This document shows, one piece after another, positions 1 to 7,258 of a DNA stretch of 33,767 nucleotides. Each line of letters opens with the position of its first letter. Position 1 is the stretch's first letter. The DNA is from Streptomyces sp. OR43. Lineage in GTDB: Bacteria > Actinomycetota > Actinomycetes > Streptomycetales > Streptomycetaceae. The DNA is taken from contig NZ_RDBK01000001.1 of NCBI RefSeq assembly GCF_008042275.1, forward strand, positions 236,717-270,483, given 5' to 3'. Position numbers and translations under genes: made by a program. The notes under the pieces are model-generated. The model had not been told where the DNA came from. It made no database searches and was given only the letters and a program-made list of their open reading frames with translations.

Positions 1-1098
1 CGGGCCCTGGACGAGCGGACAGTCGAGTTCGTCCTCAAGCGGCCGACAGCCGAATTCCCCCATGTGATGGCGGCGTTCGGCGCGTACATCGTCCCCGCCT
101 CGGCCCGCGACGGTGACTTCGACCGCCGGCCCGTCGGCAGCGGTCCCTTCCGCCTCGTGTCCTTCGCCCCCGGCCGCTCCACCGTCCTGCGCCGCAACGA
201 CGACTACTGGGACGGTGCCCCGCACCTGGACGAGCTGGAGTTCGTCGTCGCCAACGAGGAGGCCGCGCGCGTCAACGCCCTGCTCGGCGGCCAGGTCGAG
301 TACGCCCACGAGCTGGACCCGGCGACCGCCCGCGCCCACGAGAACGGCGGCCGGATCCGGATCGTACGGCTCCGCAACAGTGCGATGCAGTCCTTCGCGA
401 TGAAGACCGACCGGCCGCCCTTCGACGACCCGCGCGTCCGGCAGGCCCTGATGCTCGTCGCCGACCGGGAGGAACTCGTCCAGGGGGCCCTCTCCGGTGC
501 CGGGGAGATCGGCAACGACCTGTTCGGCAAGGGATACGAGTACTACGCCGACAGCCTGCCCCAGCGTGCACAGGACCTCGGCCGGGCGCGCAGTCTGTTG
601 AAGCAGGCGGGCGCCGAGGACCTGCGGATCACCCTCGACACCTCACCCGTCGCCGCCGGCTTCACCGAGTCCGCCGCCGTCTTCCGCGACCAGGCGGCCG
701 AGGCGGGCATCACGGTCGACGTGAGGACCGGGAGCAAGGACACCTACTGGAAGGACATCCTCGACGCCGGCACCCTGTCCTGCTACCGCTCGGGCGCCAT
801 GCCCATCGAGTCGCACGTCTCCCAGCGGCTGCTCACGGGCTCGACCACCAACGCGACCAAGTGGCGCCACGCGGACTTCGACGCCCTCTACCAGCAGGCC
901 CAGTCGACCCGGGACCCCAAGGAGCGCTCCGCCGTCTACGCCCGCATGCAGCGTCGCCTCCACGCCGAGGGTCCCTTCCTGATCTGGGGCTTCGCCGACT
1001 GGATACTCGGCACCGCCCGCGGCGTCAGGGGCATCGAGCAGCAGGCACCCGCCAACACCCTCGACTGGGCACGCTTCGACCGGGTGTGGCTCGCGTGA
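1..1098 (+). CDS. ABC importer substrate-binding protein, peptide/nickel type (SBP_bac_5), 5' end outside window
   Basis: The reading frame is open from base 1, so the N-terminus and any signal peptide or lipobox lie upstream; 365 residues are visible. The protein would be the extracytoplasmic receptor that delivers an oligopeptide or similar ligand to the permeases encoded next. Family features seen are the GSGPFRLVSF stretch followed by RNDDYWDGAPHLDELEF (about residues 47-80), the FDDPRVRQALMLVADRE block (about 140-156), and a C-terminal RMQRRLHAEGPFLIWGF segment. All are typical of DppA/OppA-like proteins. The stop codon overlaps the GTG of the next gene (GTGA), so the genes are very likely translationally coupled. 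The ligand cannot be predicted. The importer family is secure; a nickel or other non-peptide ligand remains possible. Confidence 0.93.
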   Translation, partial: RALDERTVEFVLKRPTAEFPHVMAAFGAYIVPASARDGDFDRRPVGSGPFRLVSFAPGRSTVLRRNDDYWDGAPHLDELEFVVANEEAARVNALLGGQVEYAHELDPATARAHENGGRIRIVRLRNSAMQSFAMKTDRPPFDDPRVRQALMLVADREELVQGALSGAGEIGNDLFGKGYEYYADSLPQRAQDLGRARSLLKQAGAEDLRITLDTSPVAAGFTESAAVFRDQAAEAGITVDVRTGSKDTYWKDILDAGTLSCYRSGAMPIESHVSQRLLTGSTTNATKWRHADFDALYQQAQSTRDPKERSAVYARMQRRLHAEGPFLIWGFADWILGTARGVRGIEQQAPANTLDWARFDRVWLA

Positions 1099-2048
1099 GC
1101 GCATCCATGCCCTGGGCGGCACGGCGGCTGCTGCTCGCAGGTGCGCAGACCGCGGCCGTGGTGCTGCTCGTCTTCGCCCTCACCGAGGCGCTGCCCGGCG
1201 ACGCCGCCGTGGCCCTCGCCGGCGACCAGCCGGACCCGGAACGCATCGAGGCGGTCCGGGCCGCCCTGCACCTGGACCGTCCACCAGTCGAACGTCTGCT
1301 CGACTGGGCGGCCGGACTGCTCCACGGCGACCTCGGGGTCTCACTGACCTCGGGGCGGCCCGTCAGCACCTACCTCGCGGACGGCTTCGGCCCGACCCTC
1401 CTGCTCGCCGTTCCGACGGTGGTGCTGCTGGTACCCGCCGCGGTCGGCCTCGGTGTGCTCGCGGCCCGGCACGAAGGGCGCGCCGCCGACCGGATCGTCA
1501 GCGCGGTGACCCTGGGCCTGTACGCCGTACCGGAGTTCGCCCTGGGCGTGCTGCTGGTCACGGTCTTCGCGCTCCGGCTCGGCTGGCTGCCGCCGACCGC
1601 CGTCGGATACGGCACCGACCTGCTCGCCCACCCGGCCGCCCTGGTGCTCCCCGTCCTGGTCCTGCTGGCGCGCCCGGTGTGCTCGCTCGCCCGGCTGGTC
1701 CGGGCCGGCATGACCGACGCCCTCGCCTCGCCGTACGTCGCTCAGGCGTTCCGCTGCGGCGTGGGCGGCGCGCGGGTCCGCTACGCCCACGCCCTGCCCA
1801 ACGCGATCGCCCCGGCCACGCAGCAACTGGCCCGCACGGTGGACTGGCTGCTGTGCGGAGTGGTCGTCGTGGAGGCGCTGTTCGTGATCCCCGGGCTCGG
1901 CACGGTCCTGATGAACGCCGTCGCGGAGCGGGACGTCCCCGTGGTGCAGGGCCTCGCGGTCGTCTTCGGACTGGCCACCGTACTGCTCAATCTCGGGGCG
2001 GACCTGGTCACCCACCGCCTCGCGCCGCGCGCGGGAGTGGCGGCGTGA
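1095..2048 (+). CDS. ABC importer permease, DppB/OppB type
   Basis: A 317-residue inner-membrane permease. I chose GTG at 1095 because it overlaps the preceding stop by 4 bases and begins right before the first hydrophobic segment. The same frame is open further upstream, but that part lies inside the binding-protein gene. Seen: an N-terminal membrane helix (VVLLVFALTEALPGDAA), the DppB-like block in which about 100 extracytoplasmic residues follow helix 1 (PERIEAVRAALHLD, then LLHGDLGVSLTSGRPV), several further helices, and the EAA-like cytoplasmic loop (YVAQAFRCGVGGARVRYAHALPNA) that docks on the ATPase. It pairs with the permease that follows. Its stop overlaps the next ATG (TGATG). Family length is normal. 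Confidence 0.93.
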   Translation: MSASMPWAARRLLLAGAQTAAVVLLVFALTEALPGDAAVALAGDQPDPERIEAVRAALHLDRPPVERLLDWAAGLLHGDLGVSLTSGRPVSTYLADGFGPTLLLAVPTVVLLVPAAVGLGVLAARHEGRAADRIVSAVTLGLYAVPEFALGVLLVTVFALRLGWLPPTAVGYGTDLLAHPAALVLPVLVLLARPVCSLARLVRAGMTDALASPYVAQAFRCGVGGARVRYAHALPNAIAPATQQLARTVDWLLCGVVVVEALFVIPGLGTVLMNAVAERDVPVVQGLAVVFGLATVLLNLGADLVTHRLAPRAGVAA

Positions 2049-2914
2049 TGGCCCTCGCGCTCGCCCGCTCCCGCCGCGGACTGAAGGCGCTCGTCGTCGG
2101 CCGGCCCGCCCGCACCCGGGCCCGCGGCTTCGTCCCCGGTCTGCTCATCGTGGGCGTTCCGCTCGTACTCGCCCTGGCGGGACCGCTGTTCGCCGGCGAG
2201 CCCGGGCCGCGCGGTACCTCGCTCACCACCGGGGAGGGGAACCGTCTCGGCACGGACTTCATCGGCCGGGACGTCGGCAGGCAGGTGTTGCTGGGCGGCC
2301 GGTCGGTGGTCCTCGTCGCGCTCGCCTCGACGGCCCTCGCCCACGCGGTGGCGCTGCCCGCCGGATTCGTCTGCGCTCTCACCCGTCGCAGATGGGTGGA
2401 GGAGCTGCTGATGCGTCCGCTGGACGTGCTGCTCTCCGTCCCGTCACTCCTGATGATTCTGCTGGTGGCCGCCGCCGTCGCACCGGGACCGGCCGGCCTC
2501 GCCCTTCTGGTGGCACTCGTCAACGTCCCGGACGCGGCCAGGATCGTCCGTGCCGCGGGGGCGCACGCCGCCTCGCGTCCGGCGGTCGAGGCGCTCCGCA
2601 TGCAGGGCGAGAGCTGGGCGCGCATAGCCTTCGGCCATGTCGGCAGGTCGGTCGCCCGGACTCTGGCCGCCGACGCGGGCGTCCGTCTGACCGGGGCCCT
2701 GTACCTCGTGGCCACGGCGGCGTTCCTCGGTGTCGGAGTGGCTCCGGACGCCGCCGACTGGGCCGTGATGGTGGATCGCAACCGTGCCGGGCTGTTCGTC
2801 CAGCCGTGGGCGGTGGTGGTCCCGGCCCTGCTGATCGTCGCGCTCACCATGGGCGGCAACCTGCTCGTCGACGCCGCGCTCGCACGCCACGGCACCAAGG
2901 AGAAGCACGCATGA
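2048..2914 (+). CDS. ABC importer permease, DppC/OppC type
   Basis: A 288-residue membrane permease forming the second half of the transmembrane channel. The ATG at 2048 shares a base with the stop of the preceding permease; the same frame is open upstream only as an overlap artefact. Seen: an N-terminal helix (GLLIVGVPLVLALAGPLF), the DppC hallmark LGTDFIGRDVGRQVLLGGR (about residues 73-91), and the EAA-type loop near SRPAVEALRMQGESWARIAFGHVGRS, followed by two C-terminal helices. The next gene starts inside its stop codon (ATGA). Together these four genes form one polycistronic unit. The EAA loop is less canonical than in E. coli DppC but clearly in the right place. Confidence 0.92.
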   Translation: MALALARSRRGLKALVVGRPARTRARGFVPGLLIVGVPLVLALAGPLFAGEPGPRGTSLTTGEGNRLGTDFIGRDVGRQVLLGGRSVVLVALASTALAHAVALPAGFVCALTRRRWVEELLMRPLDVLLSVPSLLMILLVAAAVAPGPAGLALLVALVNVPDAARIVRAAGAHAASRPAVEALRMQGESWARIAFGHVGRSVARTLAADAGVRLTGALYLVATAAFLGVGVAPDAADWAVMVDRNRAGLFVQPWAVVVPALLIVALTMGGNLLVDAALARHGTKEKHA

Positions 2915-4476
2915 ACACGGCCGCACGGCCCCGGACGGCCGGCGGGACGGAACCCGTCGCCGTGATCGAGGGACTTCGCGTGGAGACCGGCGGACGGGCG
3001 ATCGTCGACGGCCTCGGCCTGCGGGTGCTGCCCGGGCGGATCGTCGCGCTGCTCGGAGCGTCGGGCAGCGGCAAGACGACCACGGGGCGCGCACTGCTGG
3101 GCGAGTACCCGCCCGGCGCGCGCGTGACGGGGGACGTGCGCGTGACGGGCGGGCTGATCGGGTACGTCCCGCAGCACCCGGCCGCCGTGCTGAATCCCGC
3201 CCGCCGGACCGGCGCCCTGCTGGGCGACATCGCCCGGCGCCGGGTGACGCACCTGCCACGCTCCCGGCGCCGGGCGGCGGCACGTGAGCGCGTGCTCGAC
3301 GCCCTCGCCCGCGCCCAGCTGCCCTCGGACGGGGCCCTGCTCCGCCGCTACCCCCACCAGCTCTCCGGCGGCCAGCAGCAGCGCGTGGTCCTGGCCCAGG
3401 CCCTGCTGCTCGGCGCCCGTGCCGTGGTCGCGGACGAGCCCACCACCGGGCAGGATCCCCTGACGAAACGGCGCGTCGTGGAACTGCTGGACGCCCTGGC
3501 CCGGCAGGGCGTCGCCGTGGTCCTGCTCAGTCACGACCTGGACGTCGTGCGCGCCCTCGCCGACGAGGTCGTCGTCCTGCGCGACGGAAAGGCCGTCGAA
3601 GCGGGGCCAGCGGACCAGGTCCTGCGCGCACCGGACCATCCGTGGACCCGGGAACTCCTGACGCCGCCGCCCGACATCCGCATGCGCGCGGAGCGCGCGG
3701 ACACCGGCGCCGCACCCGTCCTCGACGTCCGGGCACTCACGGCGCGCCACGGCCCGCTCCCGGTGCTCCACCGCGCGGCTCTCACCCTGCGCACCGGTCA
3801 GAGCCTCGCCGTGGTGGGCCGCTCGGGCAGCGGCAAGACGACCCTGGCCCGCTGTCTGAGCGGCCTCCACCGGGACCACGACGGCGAACTGCTCCTGGAC
3901 GGGCGCCCACTGCCACGCAGTCTGCGGGACCGCGATCGCGAGCAACTGGCCGCGGTCCAGTACGTCTTCCAGGACGCACAGGCGGCCTTCGACGCCCACC
4001 GGCCCGTACTCGACCAGATCGCACGGACGGCCGTACGGCTGCGCGGCCTCGGCCGGGTCGCGGCGCGGGCGGAGGCGGTGGACGTACTGGAGGCGCTGGA
4101 TGTCCCGACTCAGCGGGCGCTGCGCGTCCCCGGGAAACTGTCCGGAGGCGAACTCCAGCGTGCCGCCCTGGCCCGCGCCCTGCTGGCGCGCCCACGGGTC
4201 CTGGTCTGCGACGAGATCACGTCGGGCCTCGACACGTTCGCCCGGCGCTCGCTCCTCGGACTGCTGGCGCGGCTGCTCCGGTCCGGCGCCGTCCCCGCCC
4301 TCGTCCTGATCACCCACGATCTGGACACGGCGGCCCTCGCGGACCGTATCGCCGTGCTGGAGGACGGTGAGATCGTCGAGGCCGGGGCGGCGAGCGACGT
4401 GCTGAACGCGCCGCGCCACGCCTTCACCGCGGAACTGACCGCCGCGGCACGGTCGTTGCGGGAGAGCGCCGAATGA
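2911..4476 (+). CDS. ABC importer ATPase with two fused nucleotide-binding domains (DppD-DppF type)
   Basis: One 521-residue polypeptide carries both ATPases of the importer. Domain 1 (about residues 15-250) has Walker A GASGSGKTT (49-57), signature LSGGQ (151-155), Walker B with D175-E176, and an SHD switch histidine. Domain 2 (about 270-515) has Walker A GRSGSGKTT (303-311), signature LSGGE (410-414), Walker B D434-E435, and a THD switch. All catalytic motifs are present in both halves, so both sites should hydrolyse ATP. In many bacteria DppD and DppF are separate; the fusion fixes a 1:1 ratio. The C-terminal extension that binds oligopeptide-transporter partners or an Fe-S cluster in separate DppD/F is short or absent. 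The ATG at 2911 overlaps the previous stop. This is the last gene of the operon, facing a convergent gene 24 bases on. Confidence 0.94.
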   Translation: MNTAARPRTAGGTEPVAVIEGLRVETGGRAIVDGLGLRVLPGRIVALLGASGSGKTTTGRALLGEYPPGARVTGDVRVTGGLIGYVPQHPAAVLNPARRTGALLGDIARRRVTHLPRSRRRAAARERVLDALARAQLPSDGALLRRYPHQLSGGQQQRVVLAQALLLGARAVVADEPTTGQDPLTKRRVVELLDALARQGVAVVLLSHDLDVVRALADEVVVLRDGKAVEAGPADQVLRAPDHPWTRELLTPPPDIRMRAERADTGAAPVLDVRALTARHGPLPVLHRAALTLRTGQSLAVVGRSGSGKTTLARCLSGLHRDHDGELLLDGRPLPRSLRDRDREQLAAVQYVFQDAQAAFDAHRPVLDQIARTAVRLRGLGRVAARAEAVDVLEALDVPTQRALRVPGKLSGGELQRAALARALLARPRVLVCDEITSGLDTFARRSLLGLLARLLRSGAVPALVLITHDLDTAALADRIAVLEDGEIVEAGAASDVLNAPRHAFTAELTAAARSLRESAE

Positions 4477-4500
4477 CGGACCGAACCTCCTGGGGGCGGC

Positions 4501-5175
4501 TCACCGCGGACCCGAGCGTGCGACACGGAATCCCGTGTCGTCGATCCGGAACGTCGGATGGCTGCGGCGCCGCACCGAGGCCCGGCAGCTCCAGTGCTCG
4601 TCGAACCAGCCGCCGCCGCGCAGCACCCGGTAGGTGCCGTACACCTCGGCGTCGTACACGTCCCAGCACCATTCCCACACGTTCCCCAACGTGTCGTACA
4701 GGCCCCATGCGTTGGGCTGCCTGCCGCCCACCTCGTGCGGCCGGTCCTGCGCGTTGCCGCGATGCCAGGCGATGTCGTCGAGGGGCCCGTACCGCGCCTC
4801 CGTCGTGCCGGCCCGGCACGCGTACTCCCACTCGGCCTCGGCCGGCAGCCGGTACCCGCCGGCGGCCGGGTGCCATTCGACGGCGGCGGCATCGTCGTGG
4901 AGGCAGTAGGCGGGCACCAGTCCCTCGTGCAGGGAGAGGGCGTTGCAGAAGCGGACGGCGTCAAGCCAGGAAACGCCCTCGACGGGCAGCAGGTCGCCCT
5001 GTGCCGTACTCGGCCGCTCGCCGGTGACCTGCGCGTACTGGGTCTGCGTGACCGGGTACGCCGCGAGCCGGTACGGCGCGAGATCGACCGTCCAGCTGCG
5101 CTGCGTACGACGGTCCGACAGGGTCACCCGTCCCGGTGGAACGTCGACCATGGTGAACTCGGTGCTGGTGTCCAT
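4501..5175 (-). CDS. SUMF1/FGE-fold protein (formylglycine-generating-enzyme family)
   Basis: A 224-residue cytoplasmic protein with the FGE-sulfatase fold. Seen: PVTQTQYAQV (41-50), GVSWLDAVRFCNALS (67-81), YRLPAEAEWEYACRAGT (108-124), NAWGLYDTLGNVWEWCWD (155-172), RGGGW (186-190), CRASVR (197-202) and the terminal DTGFRVAR. These are diagnostic of the family. True FGE, which oxidises a sulfatase cysteine to formylglycine, uses two copper-binding cysteines about five residues apart in the region after RGGS. Here only Cys197 remains and the other position is not cysteine, so sulfatase activation is doubtful. Relatives include EgtB-like and PvdO-like proteins and stand-alone domains of unknown role. 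No sulfatase gene is nearby. It is convergent with the peptide-importer operon. The role is unassigned. Confidence 0.85.
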   Translation of the reverse strand: MDTSTEFTMVDVPPGRVTLSDRRTQRSWTVDLAPYRLAAYPVTQTQYAQVTGERPSTAQGDLLPVEGVSWLDAVRFCNALSLHEGLVPAYCLHDDAAAVEWHPAAGGYRLPAEAEWEYACRAGTTEARYGPLDDIAWHRGNAQDRPHEVGGRQPNAWGLYDTLGNVWEWCWDVYDAEVYGTYRVLRGGGWFDEHWSCRASVRRRSHPTFRIDDTGFRVARSGPR

Positions 5176-5191
5176 AGGGCGGTGACCCTAT
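5174..5191 (-). promoter_or_regulatory. Dyad over -10 box and start codon of the SUMF1-fold gene
   Basis: On the minus strand a TAGGGT hexamer (5185-5190) lies 9 bases before the ATG at 5175, so the transcript would have almost no leader, consistent with the lack of a clear Shine-Dalgarno sequence. The hexamer is one arm of an inverted repeat, ATAGGG-N6-CCCTAT, whose other arm covers the start codon. A dimeric repressor bound here would block both transcription and translation. No convincing -35 box was found at the right distance. Inference only. Confidence 0.3.
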
Positions 5192-5266
5192 CAACCGCAC
5201 AGCCTGCGGAGTCCATGTGAACCGAGTCAACCGTCGCTTCTTCGCGGGAGCTTGGCGAATCGGGGC

Positions 5267-5659
5267 TCAGCCCGCGGAGGCTTCACGGCCGATCTGCTCG
5301 AACCTGGCGCCCATGGCCTCGGCCAGCGCCTGTGCGGCCGAAAGGGGCCGGACCATGACCATCAGGTCGTCGATCCCGCCCGCCTCGTTCGTGTGGAGGA
5401 AGTCGCAGCCGCTGATCTTCCGGTCGCCCACCTTCGCCTCGAAGACGAGCGCGTGATTGCGCCCGTCCTCGCTTGCCATCTCCCGGACGTAGCGGAAGTC
5501 CGTGAAGACCTGGTCGACAGCGCGCAGGATCGCGGCGGTGAGCGCCTTGCCGGCGTAGGGCTTGAACGCGACCGGGCTGGTGAAGACGACGTCCTCGGCC
5601 AGCAGTGCCTCGACCGCGTCGAGGTCGTGCGCCTCGACGGCCTTGCGGAAAGGATGCAT
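5267..5659 (-). CDS. SnoaL-like / NTF2-fold protein
   Basis: A 130-residue protein with the cone-shaped NTF2/SnoaL fold pattern. An N-terminal helix (HPFRKAVEAHDLDAVEALLAEDVVF) is followed by SPVAFKPYAGKALTAAILRAVDQVFTDFRYV and three strands, including HALVFEAKVGDRKISGCDFLHTNEAGGIDDLMVMVRPL. This fold serves polyketide cyclases, isomerases, limonene-epoxide hydrolases and many proteins of unknown role. The sequence does not show which, and no polyketide genes are nearby. The ATG start at 5659 is supported by GGAG (complement of 5665-5668) at a 5-base spacing. It appears to be a single-gene unit with an AT-rich dyad just upstream of its ribosome-binding site. The length fits the family. Confidence 0.82.
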   Translation of the reverse strand: MHPFRKAVEAHDLDAVEALLAEDVVFTSPVAFKPYAGKALTAAILRAVDQVFTDFRYVREMASEDGRNHALVFEAKVGDRKISGCDFLHTNEAGGIDDLMVMVRPLSAAQALAEAMGARFEQIGREASAG

Positions 5660-5669
5660 TCCGGCTCCA

Positions 5670-5687
5670 TAGTCAATTATTTGAATA
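5670..5687 (-). promoter_or_regulatory. AT-rich palindrome upstream of the SnoaL-like gene (MarR/TetR-type operator candidate)
   Basis: The 18-base element TAGTCAATTATTTGAATA matches its own reverse complement at 14 of 18 positions, with TCAA/TTGA arms. It is strikingly AT-rich against a background near 70% GC and sits directly upstream of the GGAG ribosome-binding site. The position suits an operator overlapping the transcription start. The regulator is not encoded next to it. Confidence 0.45.
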
Positions 5688-5807
5688 GGTGTGGATGAGA
5701 TTAATCGCCTCGGTGTCTGTGTGTCCAGAGATCTCCCGCTCCGGCGAACGGCATGTCCGAGCCGCCCGTGAGGTGGTCCCCGAGGGCCGGACCCAAAAGC
5801 CGCGACA

Positions 5808-5863
5808 TGACCGGCCCCCGGGTCCGGTCACCCGTCCGAGGGCACCTCCCCCCGGACGGGTGA
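5808..5863 (+). other. Overlapping alternative hairpins in the leader of the Opu permease operon
   Basis: The stretch 5660-5906 holds no gene. It contains a 7-bp stem TGACCGG/CCGGTCA (5808-5814 with 5824-5830) and an 11-bp perfect stem TCACCCGTCCG/CGGACGGGTGA (5828-5838 with 5853-5863). The two share bases 5828-5830, so they cannot both be complete. They lie 44-99 bases before the GTG of the first permease. This could be an attenuator-like leader or a DNA operator, but GC-rich DNA forms stems readily. Confidence 0.3.
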
Positions 5864-5906
5864 GCCGGACGGGCGCCCGCGCACCGCTCCGGGCTGCAAT
5901 GGACAG

Positions 5907-6584
5907 GTGACCGCGCCCCCGGACGACTGCCTCGCGCGCAACGAGTGGATCTGCGGCGCCTACCTGAGCAGTCGTCGGGAGATCCTCTGGGACGCCGTGC
6001 TCCAACATCTCCAGCTGACCGCGGTCTCCGTGCTCATCGGACTCGTCATCGCGGTGCCGCTCGCCCTCGCCGCCCGCCGCTGGCGCTGGGCGACCGGCCC
6101 GGTGCTCGGGGTGACGACGATCCTCTACACCGTCCCGTCGTTGGCCATGTTCTCGCTGCTGCTCCCCGTGTACGGACTCTCCGCCTCGCTCGTCGTGGCG
6201 GGCCTCGTCCTGTACTCGCTCACCCTGCTGGTGCGGAACATCCTGGCCGGGCTGCGCGCCGTACCCGAGGAGACCCGGCAGGCGGCACGCGGCATGGGGT
6301 ACGGCCCCGTGCGGCTGCTCGTCGCCGTGGAACTCCCGCTCGCCCTGCCCGCCGCGATGGCGGGCCTGCGCATCGCCACCGTCTCCGCCGTCAGTCTCGT
6401 CACCATCGGCGCGATCGTCGGCTACGGCGGGCTCGGCAACCTCATCTACTCCGGGATGAACACCTACTTCAAGGCCCAGGTGCTGACCGCCTCCGTCCTG
6501 TGCGTCGTCATCGCCGTCGCCGCCGACCTGCTGCTCCTGCTCGCGCAGCGCCTGCTGACCCCCTGGACACGGAGGCAGTCGTGA
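5907..6584 (+). CDS. Glycine-betaine/choline ABC importer permease 1 (OpuB/OpuC/ProW type)
   Basis: A 225-residue inner-membrane permease for quaternary-ammonium osmolytes. The hydrophobic segments LTAVSVLIGLVIAVPLALAA, VLGVTTILYTVPSLAMFSLL, SLVVAGLVLYSLTLLVRNIL and a pair of C-terminal helices are visible. The EAA loop reads RAVPEETRQAARGMGYGPVRLLVAVELPLALPAAMAGLR. The TVPSLAMF and VEtxxAARGMG motifs are typical of this subfamily. GTG at 5907 is the likely start; the ribosome-binding site (GGACAG, immediately preceding) is poor, so an ATG or GTG variant nearby cannot be excluded. It overlaps the next permease by 4 bases (GTGA). In most relatives an ATPase gene stands immediately upstream; here there is none, and the candidate is at 11866-13029. 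Confidence 0.92.
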   Translation: MTAPPDDCLARNEWICGAYLSSRREILWDAVLQHLQLTAVSVLIGLVIAVPLALAARRWRWATGPVLGVTTILYTVPSLAMFSLLLPVYGLSASLVVAGLVLYSLTLLVRNILAGLRAVPEETRQAARGMGYGPVRLLVAVELPLALPAAMAGLRIATVSAVSLVTIGAIVGYGGLGNLIYSGMNTYFKAQVLTASVLCVVIAVAADLLLLLAQRLLTPWTRRQS

Positions 6585-7258
6585 ACACCCTCTCCGAGGC
6601 ATGGACCTGGCTCACCACCTCGGCGCACTGGTACGGCGAGGACGGCATCTGGACCAGGCTGGCCCAGCACCTCGTCCTCACCGTTGTCTGTCTGCTGATC
6701 AGCTGCCTCGTCGCCCTGCCCATCGCCCTGGTCCTCGGCCACCTCGGCAAGGGGGGCGCCCTGGCCGTCAACATCTCCAACATCGGCCGTGCCGTCCCCA
6801 CCTTCGCCGTCCTCGTCCTGCTGCTGCTGACCCCGATCGGGAGGTTCGGCGAGGGGCCGACCGTCGTCGCGCTCGTCCTGTTCGCCGTACCACCGCTGCT
6901 CACCAACGCCTACGTCGGCATGCGGGAGGTCGACCAGGACGTCGTACGGGCCGCCCGGGGCATGGGCATGACGGGCCGGCAGATGCTCTTCCAGGTCGAG
7001 GTGCCGCTCGCGCTGCCGCTGATCATGACCGGCGTACGGATCGCGGCGGTCCAGCTCGTCGCCACCGCCACCATCGCCGCGCTGGCAGGCGGCGGGGGAC
7101 TGGGCCGCATCATCACCGCGGGCTTCAACCTCGCCTCCACCGCCCAGGTCGTCGCCGGAGCCGTGCTGGTCGCCGTGTTCGCCCTGCTCGTGGAAGGACT
7201 CTTCGAGCTGGCGCAGCGAATCGCCCCCGACCGGGCCCGGGGCGGGAACACCGGATGA
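6581..7258 (+). CDS. Glycine-betaine/choline ABC importer permease 2 (OpuB/OpuC type)
   Basis: A 225-residue second permease of the same importer. It starts with GTG at 6581 inside the previous stop, with GGAGG at 6571-6575 (ggaggcagtc) giving a 5-base spacing. Seen: helix LVLTVVCLLISCLVALPIALVLG, the subfamily motif NIGRAVPTFAVLVLLL, the EAA loop GMREVDQDVVRAARGMGMTGRQMLFQVEVPLALPLIMTGVR, and the C-terminal LAGGGGLGRIITAGF block followed by a last helix. These match OpuCD/OpuCB-like permeases. The heterodimer with permease 1 would form the pore. Its stop overlaps the start of the binding lipoprotein (ATGA). It is well preserved, with no sign of decay. Confidence 0.93.
   Translation: MNTLSEAWTWLTTSAHWYGEDGIWTRLAQHLVLTVVCLLISCLVALPIALVLGHLGKGGALAVNISNIGRAVPTFAVLVLLLLTPIGRFGEGPTVVALVLFAVPPLLTNAYVGMREVDQDVVRAARGMGMTGRQMLFQVEVPLALPLIMTGVRIAAVQLVATATIAALAGGGGLGRIITAGFNLASTAQVVAGAVLVAVFALLVEGLFELAQRIAPDRARGGNTG

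Noticed and set aside
2008..4419. An 803-codon open frame on the minus strand across the ATPase gene.
   Set aside because: It is antisense to a gene with complete ABC motifs. Such frames arise from the very high third-position GC, and its product is low-complexity and matches no family I can see.
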